A DNA stretch of 64,000 bases from Basidiobolus meristosporus CBS 931.73 (lineage: Eukaryota; Basidiobolomycota; Basidiobolomycetes; Basidiobolales; Basidiobolaceae): contig MCFE01000321.1 in the NCBI GenBank assembly GCA_002104905.1, forward strand, positions 1 to 64,000, given 5' to 3'. The notes beneath the pieces were generated by a model, which did no database searches, was not told the origin of the DNA, and was given only the letters and a program-made list of their open reading frames with translations. Position numbers and translations under genes: made by a program. This document shows, in pieces, positions 35,580-47,185 of the stretch (positions are counted from its first letter, which is position 1; every line of letters begins with the position of its first letter).

Positions 35580-36240
35580 GAATATACCTCGAAACTCTTC
35601 ATCCACTTCTGCAAAAATGCTTGGGATAAAGTAAGAGATCACTGCACCATACTCTCCATAACAAAATGAGTGGCAGAATATGCAAGCAATACAATAAGTG
35701 AAACTGCAGATCTATATCCATTATCAAAATTATCCTATGATCTTTGAAAAGAGTCAGTTGTTACCGCAGTATATCTCAAAAATAGGACATTCCAGAGAAC
35801 TCTATAATCATGGTTTGATCTGAATTAGTGCATCAAGTGATTATTTCAGGGTCACAAGCCAGAGGATCCAACCAGATCAGGCATTGCCTGTATTACTATA
35901 TCAATGAGGGTACAAAGGTATCCTATGCCTATTCAGTTCAAATTGATGGATCATAGACAGTAAAAGAGTTCCAAAATTGCCTATGGAGGAAGCTTGGAGA
36001 TGTGCAATGACCACAGAGTATCAGGCCCTGATGAAAAATCAAACTTGGTACCTAGTCAAATTTCCAACTAGCAAAAAATGAAGTGGATGCTGATAGGTCA
36101 TCTACAAAAATTACATTGCTGATTGTATATTTGAGAGACATAAAGTAAGATTTATGGCCATAGGATACTCTCAGACAAAGGACTGGACTACACTGAGACC
36201 TGTGCATCAGTAGCCAATATTAACTCCAGCATACAAATAC

Positions 36241-36970
36241 TGGACTTCTTCTGTTGGATAGTGCCATATCAAGACATAAGTACCAAATGAGGCTATAGTG
36301 TCCCAAGGAGGCAAAGTGAGCCTATACATGGCCACAGAGTGTGAAATATAGCTCTGCATCTTCATGCAAAGCAGCCCCTGTGCTTCACCCATTGTGCTGG
36401 AGAAAATTCATTTTTTGACCTTTTTTTTGGATCAATATTGTGCAGAATGTGCAAGAGCACAAAAAAATTGAAGACATGTGTCAGGTACTCATTACCTATG
36501 GCACTCTGAATCTAGCCCTGTGGCTTGTATCATGTCACAAAGATTATGGGACTATCTTGGTCCACTGGTACTATCAGGCACTATATTTAAATATTAGCCC
36601 TAAAGTAAAACCTATAAAAGCACTTATAGTGCCAGATAGTACCAGTGGACCAAGATAGTGCCATGCATTTTGGTGACATGATACAAGCCACATGGCTAGA
36701 TTCAGAGTGCCATGAGTATTGGGTATCAGATCCATGTCTTCAGTTCTTCTGTGCTCTTACACATCCTGAACAATGTTGATTCAACAAAAAGGTCAAAAAA
36801 TGGATTTTCTCCAGCGCTATGGGTGAAACACAGGGGCTGCTATTCATGAAGATGAAGAGTCATGTTTTACGCGCTGTGGCTAAGTTTAGGTCCACTACAC
36901 CTTTCTGGCATGTAATGGCACTATTTGGCACCCATGGCTCAATGTAGCACTATCCAACACAACAAGTCTA
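36241..36970. mobile_element. Foldback (palindromic) element, copy 2
   Basis: 730 bp with inverted halves, aligned over its length with copy 1. The central arms carry CACTATCTTGG and CCAAGATAGTG around a loop near 36580-36630. It interrupts the RT region of copia F, which resumes at 36971. It is uninterrupted and so serves as the empty site for the gypsy insertion in copy 1. Confidence 0.82.
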
Positions 36971-37689
36971 CTAACCAGTGCAGCCAAATATAGGTTTTTG
37001 GCTCCTCAAATGGATGTAAAGCTACATTTTGGTATGGAGAACTTGATGAAAACCTGTACATGGACCATCTTGATATGTTGGTTGGGCAGGATAACCTAAG
37101 CTTGGTCTGCAAGATTAAAAATCTCTATATGGTGTGAAACTATCATCAGGAGCCTAGAATTGCAAAATAGATTTGTATTTGGAATCACTGAGTTTCCATA
37201 AATGTACTGCCAGCCACTGTATCTACTATAAGCTAGGTAGAGCAAGTCTGGCTCTGTTAGCTCTCAATATTGGTGCAATTATTATAGCCAGCAATAACTG
37301 AGAAACACTGGAAGAGACTAAATCCAGCACATCTAAGGAGTTCAAGATGTCTTATCTAGGAGAACTCAGTTACTGCTTAAAGATAAATTTCTCTCTAAAT
37401 AGAGGTATCTAAGTTATCACCCTTAGACGGTCCAATTATATTCAAGATAAGTTCAAGTGGTGCTATGTGGATGACTGTAAGTTAGCAGCTACCCTAATGA
37501 AGCCAAACCTTAGCTTTGTCCAGGTTTTGTTTTAAATATTTTTTAAATCCAAATTCAGGCTAAATATCAGCTTACACACATTACTATTTCAAAAATGCGT
37601 GAACTAAACCTCATGGTTGCTAATTCAATAATTACCAACAAGTTTAAAAATATGCCTTGAAATATATATTTTTAAATCCAAATTCAAGC

Positions 37690-40600
37690 CAAATATCAAC
37701 ATTTATACTTTTATATGGTCTTAGAGTAATGGGCACTGAGAATAGATTTAGGAAGGCTCTTAGAACAAGTGTGCAAATTGTGTGCTGTTTTGGCAACTTA
37801 TCAAATCTTTATGACTGGGTATCTGATATTTTGATGAAAATATTCCAGGTAGATCCTAACAAGGAATGTGGTCAGTATTCTCTAAGATTTGTAGGTAAAG
37901 ATCTGAGTGGCAAGTTAGGTGAGTATTTAGGTGGATTTATGAGCCTTCACAATACTCCTGCTGAACTAAACGCTCATACTGAATAGTTCTGATATTGACC
38001 TATGATTTTCAAATTTGTCTCTAGCTTATGGCTTCATAGATTTGTCTGCAATCATTTAATCTATAAGACAGCAAGCTGATTTAACTAAGTTATGTTCTGT
38101 AGTTTTACATATGATATAATGTCTAATATCTTTCTGTATAGGTCCAGTATAAGAAGTTGGATTTCTACCTAAACTTGTATACATCCTTCCTTATCTTGAA
38201 ACAAAGTAATGAGTACTCTTGACATAAGTCTAAGTCTTTAAAAAGCTTTCTGAGCCCCATTACCTCTTTTGTAGCTTCACAGGCTGCCATATACTCTGCC
38301 TCTGTGGTGGAAAGTGTGTCAGTAGGTTGCTTTCTTGAATTCCATGAACTTGCTCCTTTGCAGTGAAGAAAGGTGTATGCCATGATGGATCATCTGTCTT
38401 CTAAACTTTGTCCCCAGTCTGCATGGGTATATTTTGTGAGATCCTGTTCTGCATCTTTATTGGTGTTCCTTGAGCAGATATCAGCAGCTCCTTTTAGGTA
38501 TCTAAAAATCCACTCAACTGCTGCATATGATCAGATCCATAGTTCTGATTATGCTGGCAGACAACTCCCACCAAGTATGCATATCTGCTCAGGTTTCAAG
38601 CATAAAATGTGTTGGACTACCAGACATAGCTTAGTAAGCAAATGCTGGCTTTCAGATGGCCCCAGACTCACTTGACTTGGTTGAGCTTGGACTAACTTAA
38701 GGTTTGTCCCCATTGGAGTAGCTGCTGATTTACAGTCTTCCATTTGGTACTTCTTGATTATATCTTGAATATACTTTGACTGGGTAAAGGTGATAGTCTT
38801 GGTACTTCTGTTATTGTAGAACATAATTCCTAATGAATAACTGGGTTCCCTAGACTGGATATCTTGGGCTCCTTAGATATGCTGGATTTGATCTCTTCCA
38901 TATAGTAGATACTATGGTCAGCAGTACCTTTTGGCAACTAAATGATTTCTAGTAAGAATCTGTCTTGCATATCCAGGCTCTTTGTCATTGTTCCAGAATA
39001 TATAGAAAGCTTTTGAGCTTTCAGACCAAACAGGGGCTATTTGATCAGCAAGCCCTCCAGGCTGGTCTATGTACCTGCTCTCATCAAGCTCTCCTCTCAG
39101 AAATGCAGTTGTTGCATCCACTTGGTGAATCAAAAATCTTTTTTGGCTGCAATAGTTAGCATTTATATGCTGGATTAAATCTTGCTACTGGTGCAAAGGT
39201 CTCAGTGAATTTAAGTCTTTTATTTGAGAGTATTCTTGAGCCACAAGTCCTGCTTTGTAACCTTCAACTGTACCATCAGCCTTGTAATTCTCTTGAAGAT
39301 ACATCTATATCTGATTGAGTTTTGGCTGATTGATAATTTGATTAAGTTACAAGTTTGATTTGCATTAGGACCTGACACTCCCCAGTCATTGTAGACCTCT
39401 AAAACCTTGTCTGAGGGCTATTTAGAGTCTTTTTTACAGTCTGAGTCTTATTAATGTGGACTGAATAGGTATATGCTAGAAATGTAACCTTGCTGATATA
39501 GTATATGGGCTAGTTCTGGTCTAGTTGGGTCTACTGGCTTGTAATACTAGAATGATCACTTCTGAGATATTTCTTGGCACTGATTCTGGCTGCACCATGG
39601 TTATCAAGTCCTCTGGAGTGAAAGGAATCTCATTGTTTTCCTCTGATTCAATCCTGACTGGTAATGCACTTGAGGTCAGATTTTTGTAATCATCTGATGT
39701 CATTTTTTGTAAAAAATCTTAATTTCTGTTAAGAACACATCATTGAACTAGATCCACTTCATTGCTTTGGAATTGTAGAGTCTAATATACCCTACTATCA
39801 GTGCAGTAGCCCAAAAGGTTGCATTTCACACTTTTGGGCTCAAATTTTGACTGATTTCAGAGCAGTTTCTTGGCATATGCTGTGCACCCAAGTGTTCTTA
39901 GATATACTGCACTTGGCCTGTACTCATATCATGCTGCAAGTGCAGTAGGCTCACAAGTTATTCTGTCATAGCTCCTATTTCAAGGGATACAGTTGTGGCA
40001 ATTAATTTGCCCAAAAATTGAAGGATAATATGATACTTGATCATAGAGCTTGCCATTTATACAACTCATCTGTTTGCACATCTGGTCACTTCATTTTGCT
40101 GTAGGGAGTATGGCACAGTAGTCTCTAGCTTATCCCATGAATGTTGCAGCAGTGTATGAAAAGTTTTGAGGTATACTCTTGATCATTGGCAGAGCATATT
40201 TTCTTGATTTTTCACTGGTTTCTCTCTCTACCATGGCTTTAGACTCTCTGAGCTTTGACAAAGTTTCTTCCTTTTTTCCCATGAAGTAGCCCCTTGTGTA
40301 TCATGTATTATCATTAATTAAAGTGACAAAGTACTTCATCATGCCTAAGGATAAATATTTGTAGGACCATATTGACCAGGATAAATTAAAGCTAATTTTT
40401 CTTAGTTTCTATTAACTCAGAGCCCCTGAGCAGCTCTCTGTCGTTTTTCCCATATATGCAGGCCTCATAGTGCTACAAGTTAACTGGGGAATCAAATTTA
40501 CTTTAGAAATTAGCTAGTCTGATCATTTTGCACCAATAAACATATGATGTGTTCAAATCTCCAGTGCCAATGCATTGGTGCTTCCTTATTTAAGTTACCT

Positions 40601-40798
40601 GCGTTGGCTTCCTGATATGATGGAATATAAGTCAAATTACATAGATTCTGCTCCCTGATTACCAAAGCAATATGGGTACCATTTTGATCAGCAATCCTGC
40701 ATCTAGAACTGTCAAAGCTGAAACTGAGTCCTTCTGCTGAGGTCTCACTTACAGAGAGTAGGTTCTTGGCAATTTCCGGTATATAGAGTACTTCCTTG
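37690..40798 (-). pseudogene. Decayed copia-family-2 element C
   Basis: A partial 3' LTR (about 37690-37954) is followed on the minus strand by RNase H (STTEAEYMAACEATKE at about 38300), RT (MEDCKSAATPMGTN at about 38730 and DATTAFLRGELDES at about 39100), integrase and protease (NLLSVSETSAEG at about 40750). Frame breaks are numerous. It is cut at 40798 by the next element. Confidence 0.75.
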
Positions 40799-43700
40799 TG
40801 TTGTAAGAGTCTTGGAGATATTAGAAGTTATTTAGGAGGACAAGTAGATTATGTGGTTTTCACTCAGAGATATATTGAGTGTAAAAGTAGTACTTATACT
40901 TTTACATGGTCTTGGCATTACAAGCACATAGAATAGGTTAATGAAGGTCCCAAGAGCATGTGTGCAAAGTTTGGGGATGCTTGGACAACTTTGAGAATTT
41001 TCATGATCTGGGTACCTGGTATTGTGGTGAAAATATTCTATGTAAATCCCAACAAGGAACTTGGTTAGTATTCTATAGGATTTGAAGGTAATTATCTAAG
41101 TGACTAAGTTAGGTGAATATCCAGGTGGACTTACAAACTTCTACAACACTCCCACTCTGCTAAATGCACATACTGACCAGTCCTAATTTTGACCTAAGAT
41201 ATTCAAGCTCATCTCTAGCTAATGTTTCATAAATATGTCTGCAATCATATCATCTGAGGGACAGTAAATTAAGCTAACTTGTTACGCTCTATAGCTTCAC
41301 GTATGAAATGATGTCAAATATTTATGTGCTTGGTTCTAGCATGAAAGGTTGGATCTCTACCTAACTTTGTACATCCTTGATTATCCTGAAATAAGTAATA
41401 GGTGTTTTTTGACTTAGGCCTAAATCTGTACAAAGCTTTCAGAACCACATTGCTTCTTCTGTAGCTTCACAAGCTGCAATATACTCTGCCTCTGTGGTAG
41501 AGAGTGCTACGGTTAGTTGCTTTTGTGAATTCTATGAAACTGCTCCTTTGCAGTAAGGAAAGGTGCATCCAATGGTGGATCATCTGTATTCCAACTGATA
41601 TCCCAATAAACATCATAGTATGCTGCAAGATCCTGTTTTAACTCCTTATAGTTATATCTTAAGCAGATATCCACAGTTCCTTTTAGGTATCTAAAAGTCT
41701 GCTTAACTGCTCCAATATGATCAGATCCATAGTTCTGATAATGCTGGCTGACAACTCCCACTGAATATTAGATATCTGGACATGTTCTAAGCATGAAATA
41801 AATCAGACTGCTGACTATAGTTTGATAAGGAAAGTCAGGGCTTTTGGATGGTGTCAAGCTCTCTTGATTTGGTTGAGTGTTGACCAAGTTAAGGCAGACT
41901 GGTGCTTCAGAAAGTGAGATAGTCAGCAGAAAAAGCCTAAGAAATGCCAATTAAGAAGGTTTTCATGGGTGACAATAGAACAATTGATGCAGTGGGCAAA
42001 TGAACTATCCAAGTAAGCCTTAGATGCAAAGAAGGAAGCCATACACTGACCTTTAAAGAAGTACGCTATGTACCAGAAATAGCCAAGAACCTATCATCTG
42101 TAAGCAAGGCCACTGTAAAAGAACTCAGCTTCAGCTTTGACAATTCTGGATGCAGGATCACTGATCAAAATGGTGCCCATGTTGCTTTGGGTATCAGATA
42201 TCAGAATCTATACAAGTTGACTTATATTCCATCATATCTGGAAGCTGATATCAGTAACTTAAATGAAGTAACACCAGTGGTCTGACACAGAAGATTTGGA
42301 CACATCAATTTAGATTATTTGTGCAAAATAATCATATATCATCCAATTTCCAGAGCAAAAATTGATCCCCTAGCTGATTTAGAGCACTGTGAAGCCTGCA
42401 TATATGGGAAATAAGCTAGACAACCATTCAAGAGCTTTGGGTTAATCAAAACTAAGAAAAAATTAGATCCAGTCATTTCAGATCTGTGTGGACCTATGCA
42501 AAGTTTATCATTAGGTGGGATGTAGTATTTAATCACTTTTATCGATGATTTTACATGGGTCTACTTCATGAAGTGAAAGGAAGAAGCTCTGTCTAAGTTC
42601 AGGGAGTTCAAAGTCATGGTGGAGAGAGAAACTAGTGAAAATATCATGAAAATACACTCTGACAATGGTGGAGAATATACCTCAAAACTCCTCATCCACT
42701 TCTGCAAAATTCATGGGATAAAGCAAGAGACCACTGTGACATACTCCCCACAGCAAAATAGAGCAACAAAACATGCAAATAGATCAATAATTGATATGGC
42801 AAGATCTATGTTCTATAATCAAAAATTATCCTATGATATTTGGGCAGAATCAGTTGCCACTGCTGTATACCTTAACAATAGGAGTTATAACAGAATACTT
42901 TGTAATTCTACTCTATTTGAGGCATGGCATGGAGACAGGCCAAGTATAGAGCTTCTAAGAGAACTTGTGTGTACATCATGTGCCAAGAAACTGCCCAGAA
43001 ATCAGTCAAAGTTTGAGCCAAAGAGTCTAAATTGCATATATTTGGGCTACAGCAATGAAAGTAAAGCATACAGACTCTACAATGCCAAAGCAAAGAAGCT
43101 TATCAAGCTCAGGGATGTGTTGCCTGGTGAAAATGGAAAACTTTCACAAATAATGACATCTGATGATGACAAAAATCTGATCTCAAGTCCACCAATTGTC
43201 AGGACAGAATCAGAGCTAAACAATGAGAATTTTTCACTCCAGTGGACTCTACAACCATGGTACAGCCAGAATCAGTGCCCAGGAATATCCCAGAAGAGAT
43301 TGTTTCAGTATCAAATGCCAGGAGATTCAACTGGACAAGAAATAGTCCTTATTACTAAATCATTGTGGGAACAAGTTTAGCCTATGCCTATTCAGTCATT
43401 ATTGATGAGCACCACACTTTCAAAGAGGCCCTAAATAGCCCTCAGACAAGGTTTTGGAGATCTGCAATGACTGAGGAATATCAGGCCCTGATGGAAAATC
43501 AAACTTGGGACTTGGTCAAATTACCTATCAATCAAAAATCAATTGGATGCAGATGGGTCTCTAAGACAAAATATAAGGCTAATGGCACAATTGAAAGATA
43601 CAAAGCAAGATTTGTGGCCAAAGAATACTCTCAAATAAAGGGACTTGAGTATATTGAGACCTTTGCACCAGTAGCCAAATTTATTTCCATCAGATTAATA

Positions 43701-44621
43701 TTGGCTATTGCAGCCAAATATGAGTTTTTTATACATCAAATGGATATAAAAACTGCACTTTGAATAGAGAGCTTGACAAGGATGAGTATACATACCAGCT
43801 TGATGTGTTGATTACCCAGGATAACCCCCATTTGGTCTGCAAGCTTAAAAATACCTATATGGTCTCAAACAATCACCAAAAGCCTGGAATTGCAAGATAG
43901 ATTCATACTTGGAGTCTTTGAGTTTCAAAAGGAGTTGTGCTGACTATAATATGTACTATAAGCCAGATAGAGTAATTCTAGTTCTATTAGTTCTTTATGT
44001 GAATAATCTTATTATAGCCACCAATAATCTCAAACATTGGAACAGACTAAATCCAGTCTATCTAATTAGCTCAAGATTTCAAATCTAGGAGAACTCAGTT
44101 ACTACTTTGGGATAAAGTTCTCCCTAGACAGAAGTACCCAGACTATCACCCTAAGCCAATCCAAGTATATTCAAGGTAAACTAAAGAAGTACCAAATGGG
44201 AGTCTGTAAACCAGCAGCTACCCCAATGGAGACAAACCTTAACTTGGACAAAACTCAACCAAATCAAGAGAGCTTGCATGCTAGAGCTACGCATTGTTAG
44301 AGCCTTGGAGATATTGGAAGTGTTTGGGAGGACAAGTAGATTATGTGATTTTCACTTAAAAGTTTATTGAAAGTACAAGTAGTATTTATACTTTTACATG
44401 GTCTTGGCATAATAAGCACATATAATAGGTTTAGGAAGGTCCCAAGAGCATGTATTGTCAGTTTGGAGCTGTTTGGATGACTTTGAGAATTTCTGTGTTC
44501 TGGGTAAACATTCTAAGTAAATCCCAACAAGGAATTGACCAGAATTTTCTATGATTTGTAGACAGTGATCCAAGTGACTAAGTTAGGTACATATTCAGGT
44601 GTGATTACAAAATTTACAACA
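40799..44621 (-). mobile_element. Copia-family-2 element D with an inverted internal block
   Basis: LTRs at 40799-41148 and 44295-44621 lie in the same orientation and end CAACA. An ACTTC duplication (40790-40794 and 44622-44626) flanks it imperfectly. Next to the left LTR, RNase H and RT read on the minus strand to about 41900; then gag-PR-INT-RT read on the plus strand from about 41910 to 44290 and abut the right LTR. The words LNL..TQPNQESL occur at both junctions, in opposite orientation. Confidence 0.65.
41940..44290 (+). pseudogene. Inverted gag-PR-INT-RT block of copia D
   Basis: Best-preserved copia-family-2 coding stretch. Integrase is open at 42616-43380 with SDNGGEYTSK, but the catalytic Glu region reads TKHANRS instead of AERANRT (Glu to Lys). 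RT is open at 43365-43763 (KSIGCRWVSKTKY, APVAKF) and stops at 43761. Further RT words (DLGELSYYFG-like, KPAATPMETNLNL) follow to 44270. Confidence 0.75.
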
Positions 44622-45274
44622 ACTTCCTGCCCACATAACTTGCCATAGTGACAAAGCTTCCATATATGAAAGTTCTTACAGCACCTAAAAAGTCCTTAGG
44701 CTTTTTATGAATGCTTTTGGTGCCTTCTTAATTATAATGTGTCTTGCCTTTGAAGCCTTGTAAACATATATATATCATTAAGTGAGAGCAACATAATCTA
44801 AAGCCCCACATTTGTAAGGTGATTACCAATTCATAGAACTATCAGAGATTTGATGCTATTTGCAAATTAATTTCGTACCAAGAAAATGCAAGCCTAGAAA
44901 TTTGCACAAGTTTTCAAATATTTGGATTGTTTAGACAAGATAAGAAGTCTAAATGGTTAAGTGAATGGATAGCCAAATCCCTAGTAATATTCTAGTCACT
45001 CCATTTGTCAAGTAAAACCTACAATGTAATGATTGATATTGCTTAAATTGGACGTAGGCGATGGCAGTATTCTTATGGAAACTGCAAAGAACCTGGTTAG
45101 GACACTTCGTCTGCAATTAGTGGATAGACCATATTGGTACGTGATGATTGGCCAACAAAGATATTTCAACAGCTCCTATATTAGAAACTACAGCACATGA
45201 ACGCTCTCTAGAGGTGCACATAGAGAATAGAGTGCTTCATTCAACTGAGTGCACTTATTAAGCAAGAATCTCTG
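44622..45274. other. Boundary between repeat island and gene-rich DNA; presumed promoter of the transporter gene
   Basis: No ORF or repeat match. CpG becomes more common from about 45,000. An inverted CCAAT (GATTGGCCA, about 45147) lies 130 bp before the ATG at 45275. Confidence 0.4.
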
Positions 45275-46680
45275 ATGAAGAAGCCCGATTCCTCTGGAAA
45301 AGCTTACTTGAGGACACTCCAGACTTGGTCCTCTCTAGCGCTCCAAATCTCGCTCAGAGATTGGCTATTAATAGTTGTTCTTATTTTTGGTGGTTGCTGC
45401 AGTAATGTATTTACCCTAGAGGTTCTCGTAGGGTAAGTGAACAATACAGTTGGTTTACTTGCATTGGCTTTTTTCTCAATTTCCTATTCTTCAAAGGGGA
45501 GCCAAAAAAAGTGGAAACCTTGTAACCTGTGCTCAGTTCTTATTCGTATCTTTGGATGGGCTAATGCAGCACATAGATATACCAAAGGGATCCTATCTTC
45601 CGCGGCTTAAAGAGCGAAAGGTTCCGGTTCATGTCTGGCTCATCATGGTCGTTCTCTTCTTCTCGCTGTCTGTGATGAATAATCTAGCGCTTGGCTACCA
45701 TATCTCGGTTCCTCTTCACATTATATTCAGATCGGCCGGGCTCATGTTCAACATGATTTTGGGCTGGCTCGTACTAAACAAAAGGTAAGTAAGGTTTGAG
45801 GGTTGCTGGCCTTACTCTGTTCTCATGGCGTTGCTTTGATACAGATACTCCGCGAAACAGATCGTGGCAGTGATCCTAATATCCATTGGTGTGACTGCCG
45901 CCACTTTAAGCTCGGCTGACACTTCCAAGGTAAGCTTGGTCAATGGCCTATTGGTGCGCCGGATAACTCAGCTTTGTATGTACGCCACAGGGTGTATCGC
46001 ACGATCAAATGAACTATAGCGACTGGATGATTGGAGTGTCTCTCTTGCTTATTGCTATTGTTCTTTCGTCTCTACTGGGTCTGTACCAGGAGGTGACATA
46101 CAAAAAGTACGGAAACCAGTGGCGGGAGAGTTTGTTTTACACGGTAAGCTGAGTTGGGTGTTCGATGGTGGTTCGTGTACTGACTGCCACATCTTAGCAC
46201 TTCTTCTCCCTCCCATTCTTTGCTCTGTTCTACCGAGACATCCTGGAGCAGATACAGATCTACATCGCCTCGGAGCCAATGAAGCTGAGCCAGGTCTTTG
46301 AAGGCCTTCCTCTTCACGGCATCGCGCAATTGGTGTTGGGCGACGTAGCATGTCCGAAGCTACTCCTGTTCCTTGTCTTCAACATCCTAACCCAGTAAGC
46401 ATCCAGCTTAGCCTAACCTCGACAACCACGGCTAACCCTACCCTCCCTTAGGTATGTCTGCATCTCCGGTGTTCACAGACTCACTGGAATGGCCACATCC
46501 TTGACCCTGAACTTGGTGTTGACCCTTCGCAAGCTCGTCAGTCTGGTGATATCAGTGTGGTACTTTGACAACGAGCTCAGCTTCGAAGCCATGGTCGGAT
46601 GCAGTATGGTGTTCTTGGGCACGGTGCTGTATTCCTTGGGCTCGAGAAGCCAACAGAAGCCCAAGCAGAAAACCACTTGA
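45275..46680 (+). CDS. YEA4: Nucleotide-sugar transporter, YEA4/SLC35B4 type
   Basis: Six exons: 45275-45432, 45497-45784, 45845-45929, 45991-46143, 46198-46394 and 46452-46680. All introns are GT-AG, 54-64 bp, and the joined frame gives 369 residues. It should be a ten-TM UAA-family transporter carrying UDP-GlcNAc (or UDP-xylose) into the ER/Golgi, supporting chitin and glycan synthesis. Seen: N-terminal TM with FGGCCSNVFTLEVLV, the family-typical GNLVTCAQFLF segment after it, multiple hydrophobic segments, ISGVHRLTGMAT near residue 300, and a C-terminal KQKTT that fits a KxKxx ER-retrieval signal. The ATG chosen is the first in frame, 24 codons before TM1. It converges on P1; stops are 114 bp apart. 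Substrate is inferred from family only. Confidence 0.88.
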
Positions 46681-46713
46681 ATATCCCAACATGTGATACC
46701 ATTGCATAGAGTA

Positions 46714-46719
46714 AATAAA
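46714..46719 (+). terminator. Poly(A) signal of the transporter gene
   Basis: AATAAA 34 bp after the stop codon. The convergent P1 gene has its own AATAAA on the minus strand at 46748-46753, so the two transcripts' 3' ends probably overlap or nearly meet. Confidence 0.55.
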
Positions 46720-46794
46720 AGCCATCAATGTCTGGAGGAACTGGATATTTATTATTAGCTGATAGCCAATCTCCTAAGAAAGAAAAGATAGCGT

Positions 46795-47185
46795 CTAGTC
46801 GAAAAGACCGAAACCCATATCATCATCAGATTCTTCCTTGGCCTCCTCCTTCTCCTCGGCAGCTGGGCATCAGTGGCAGCTTCACCAGCAGCGGCACCGG
46901 CAGCAGCGGCAGGAGCAGCACCTCCAGAGCCAACATTCATCAACAAATCGCCAATGTTCTTGCCAGCCAAGGCCTTGGCGAAGAGGGAAGCCCAAACAGG
47001 CTCGACCTCAACACCGGCGGCTTTGGTGAGAGCAGTGAGCTTGTCAGCCTGCAATGTACATTAATTAGTATCCAATGCCGAGATACGCCACATCCATCAA
47101 CCCAGGGTCAACTACTTACAGTGATCTCAACACCGTCATCTTGGAGGATGAGAGCGGCATAGACAATAGCTTGTTCAGATGACAT
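46795..47185 (-). CDS. RPP1: 60S acidic ribosomal protein P1
   Basis: Exon 1 is 47120-47185 (22 codons), exon 2 is 46886-47048, and the C-terminal segment is 46795-46862. P1 forms the ribosomal stalk with P2/P0 and recruits elongation factors. Seen: N-terminal helical domain ([21 protein letters not shown]), Ala/Gly-rich hinge, and the hallmark acidic end [13 protein letters not shown]. The 71-bp intron 47049-47119 is normal (GTAAGT). The hallmark tail is in another frame from the hinge: removing 46863-46885 (23 nt, GT...AG on the minus strand, containing CTGAT) restores it and gives 98 residues; a 35-nt alternative with the same acceptor also works. Otherwise a one-base deletion must be assumed. 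Stop TAG at 46795-46797. Confidence 0.85.

Larger units (their letters stand above)
30180..37510 (+). mobile_element. Decayed copia-family-2 element F, interrupted three times
   Basis: Plus-strand copia pieces occur at 30180-31372, 34142-34400, 35580-36240 and 36971-37510, and they read through as gag, zinc knuckle, protease, integrase and RT when the insertions E (31373-34141), G2 (34401-35579) and the foldback element (36241-36970) are removed. The knuckle at about 30660 has lost its last Cys (Tyr instead), and the protease reads YSGA for DSGA (about 30830). The 3' end is truncated near 37510. LTRs were not found. Confidence 0.75.

Noticed and set aside
1-45000. Host protein-coding genes in the repeat island
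   Set aside because: All open stretches I could interpret belong to transposons or are short frames without motifs; no intron-containing host gene was found.
46055-46351. Minus-strand frames opposite the transporter exons
   Set aside because: The plus-strand exons carry clear membrane segments of the UAA family; the opposite frames have no recognisable content.
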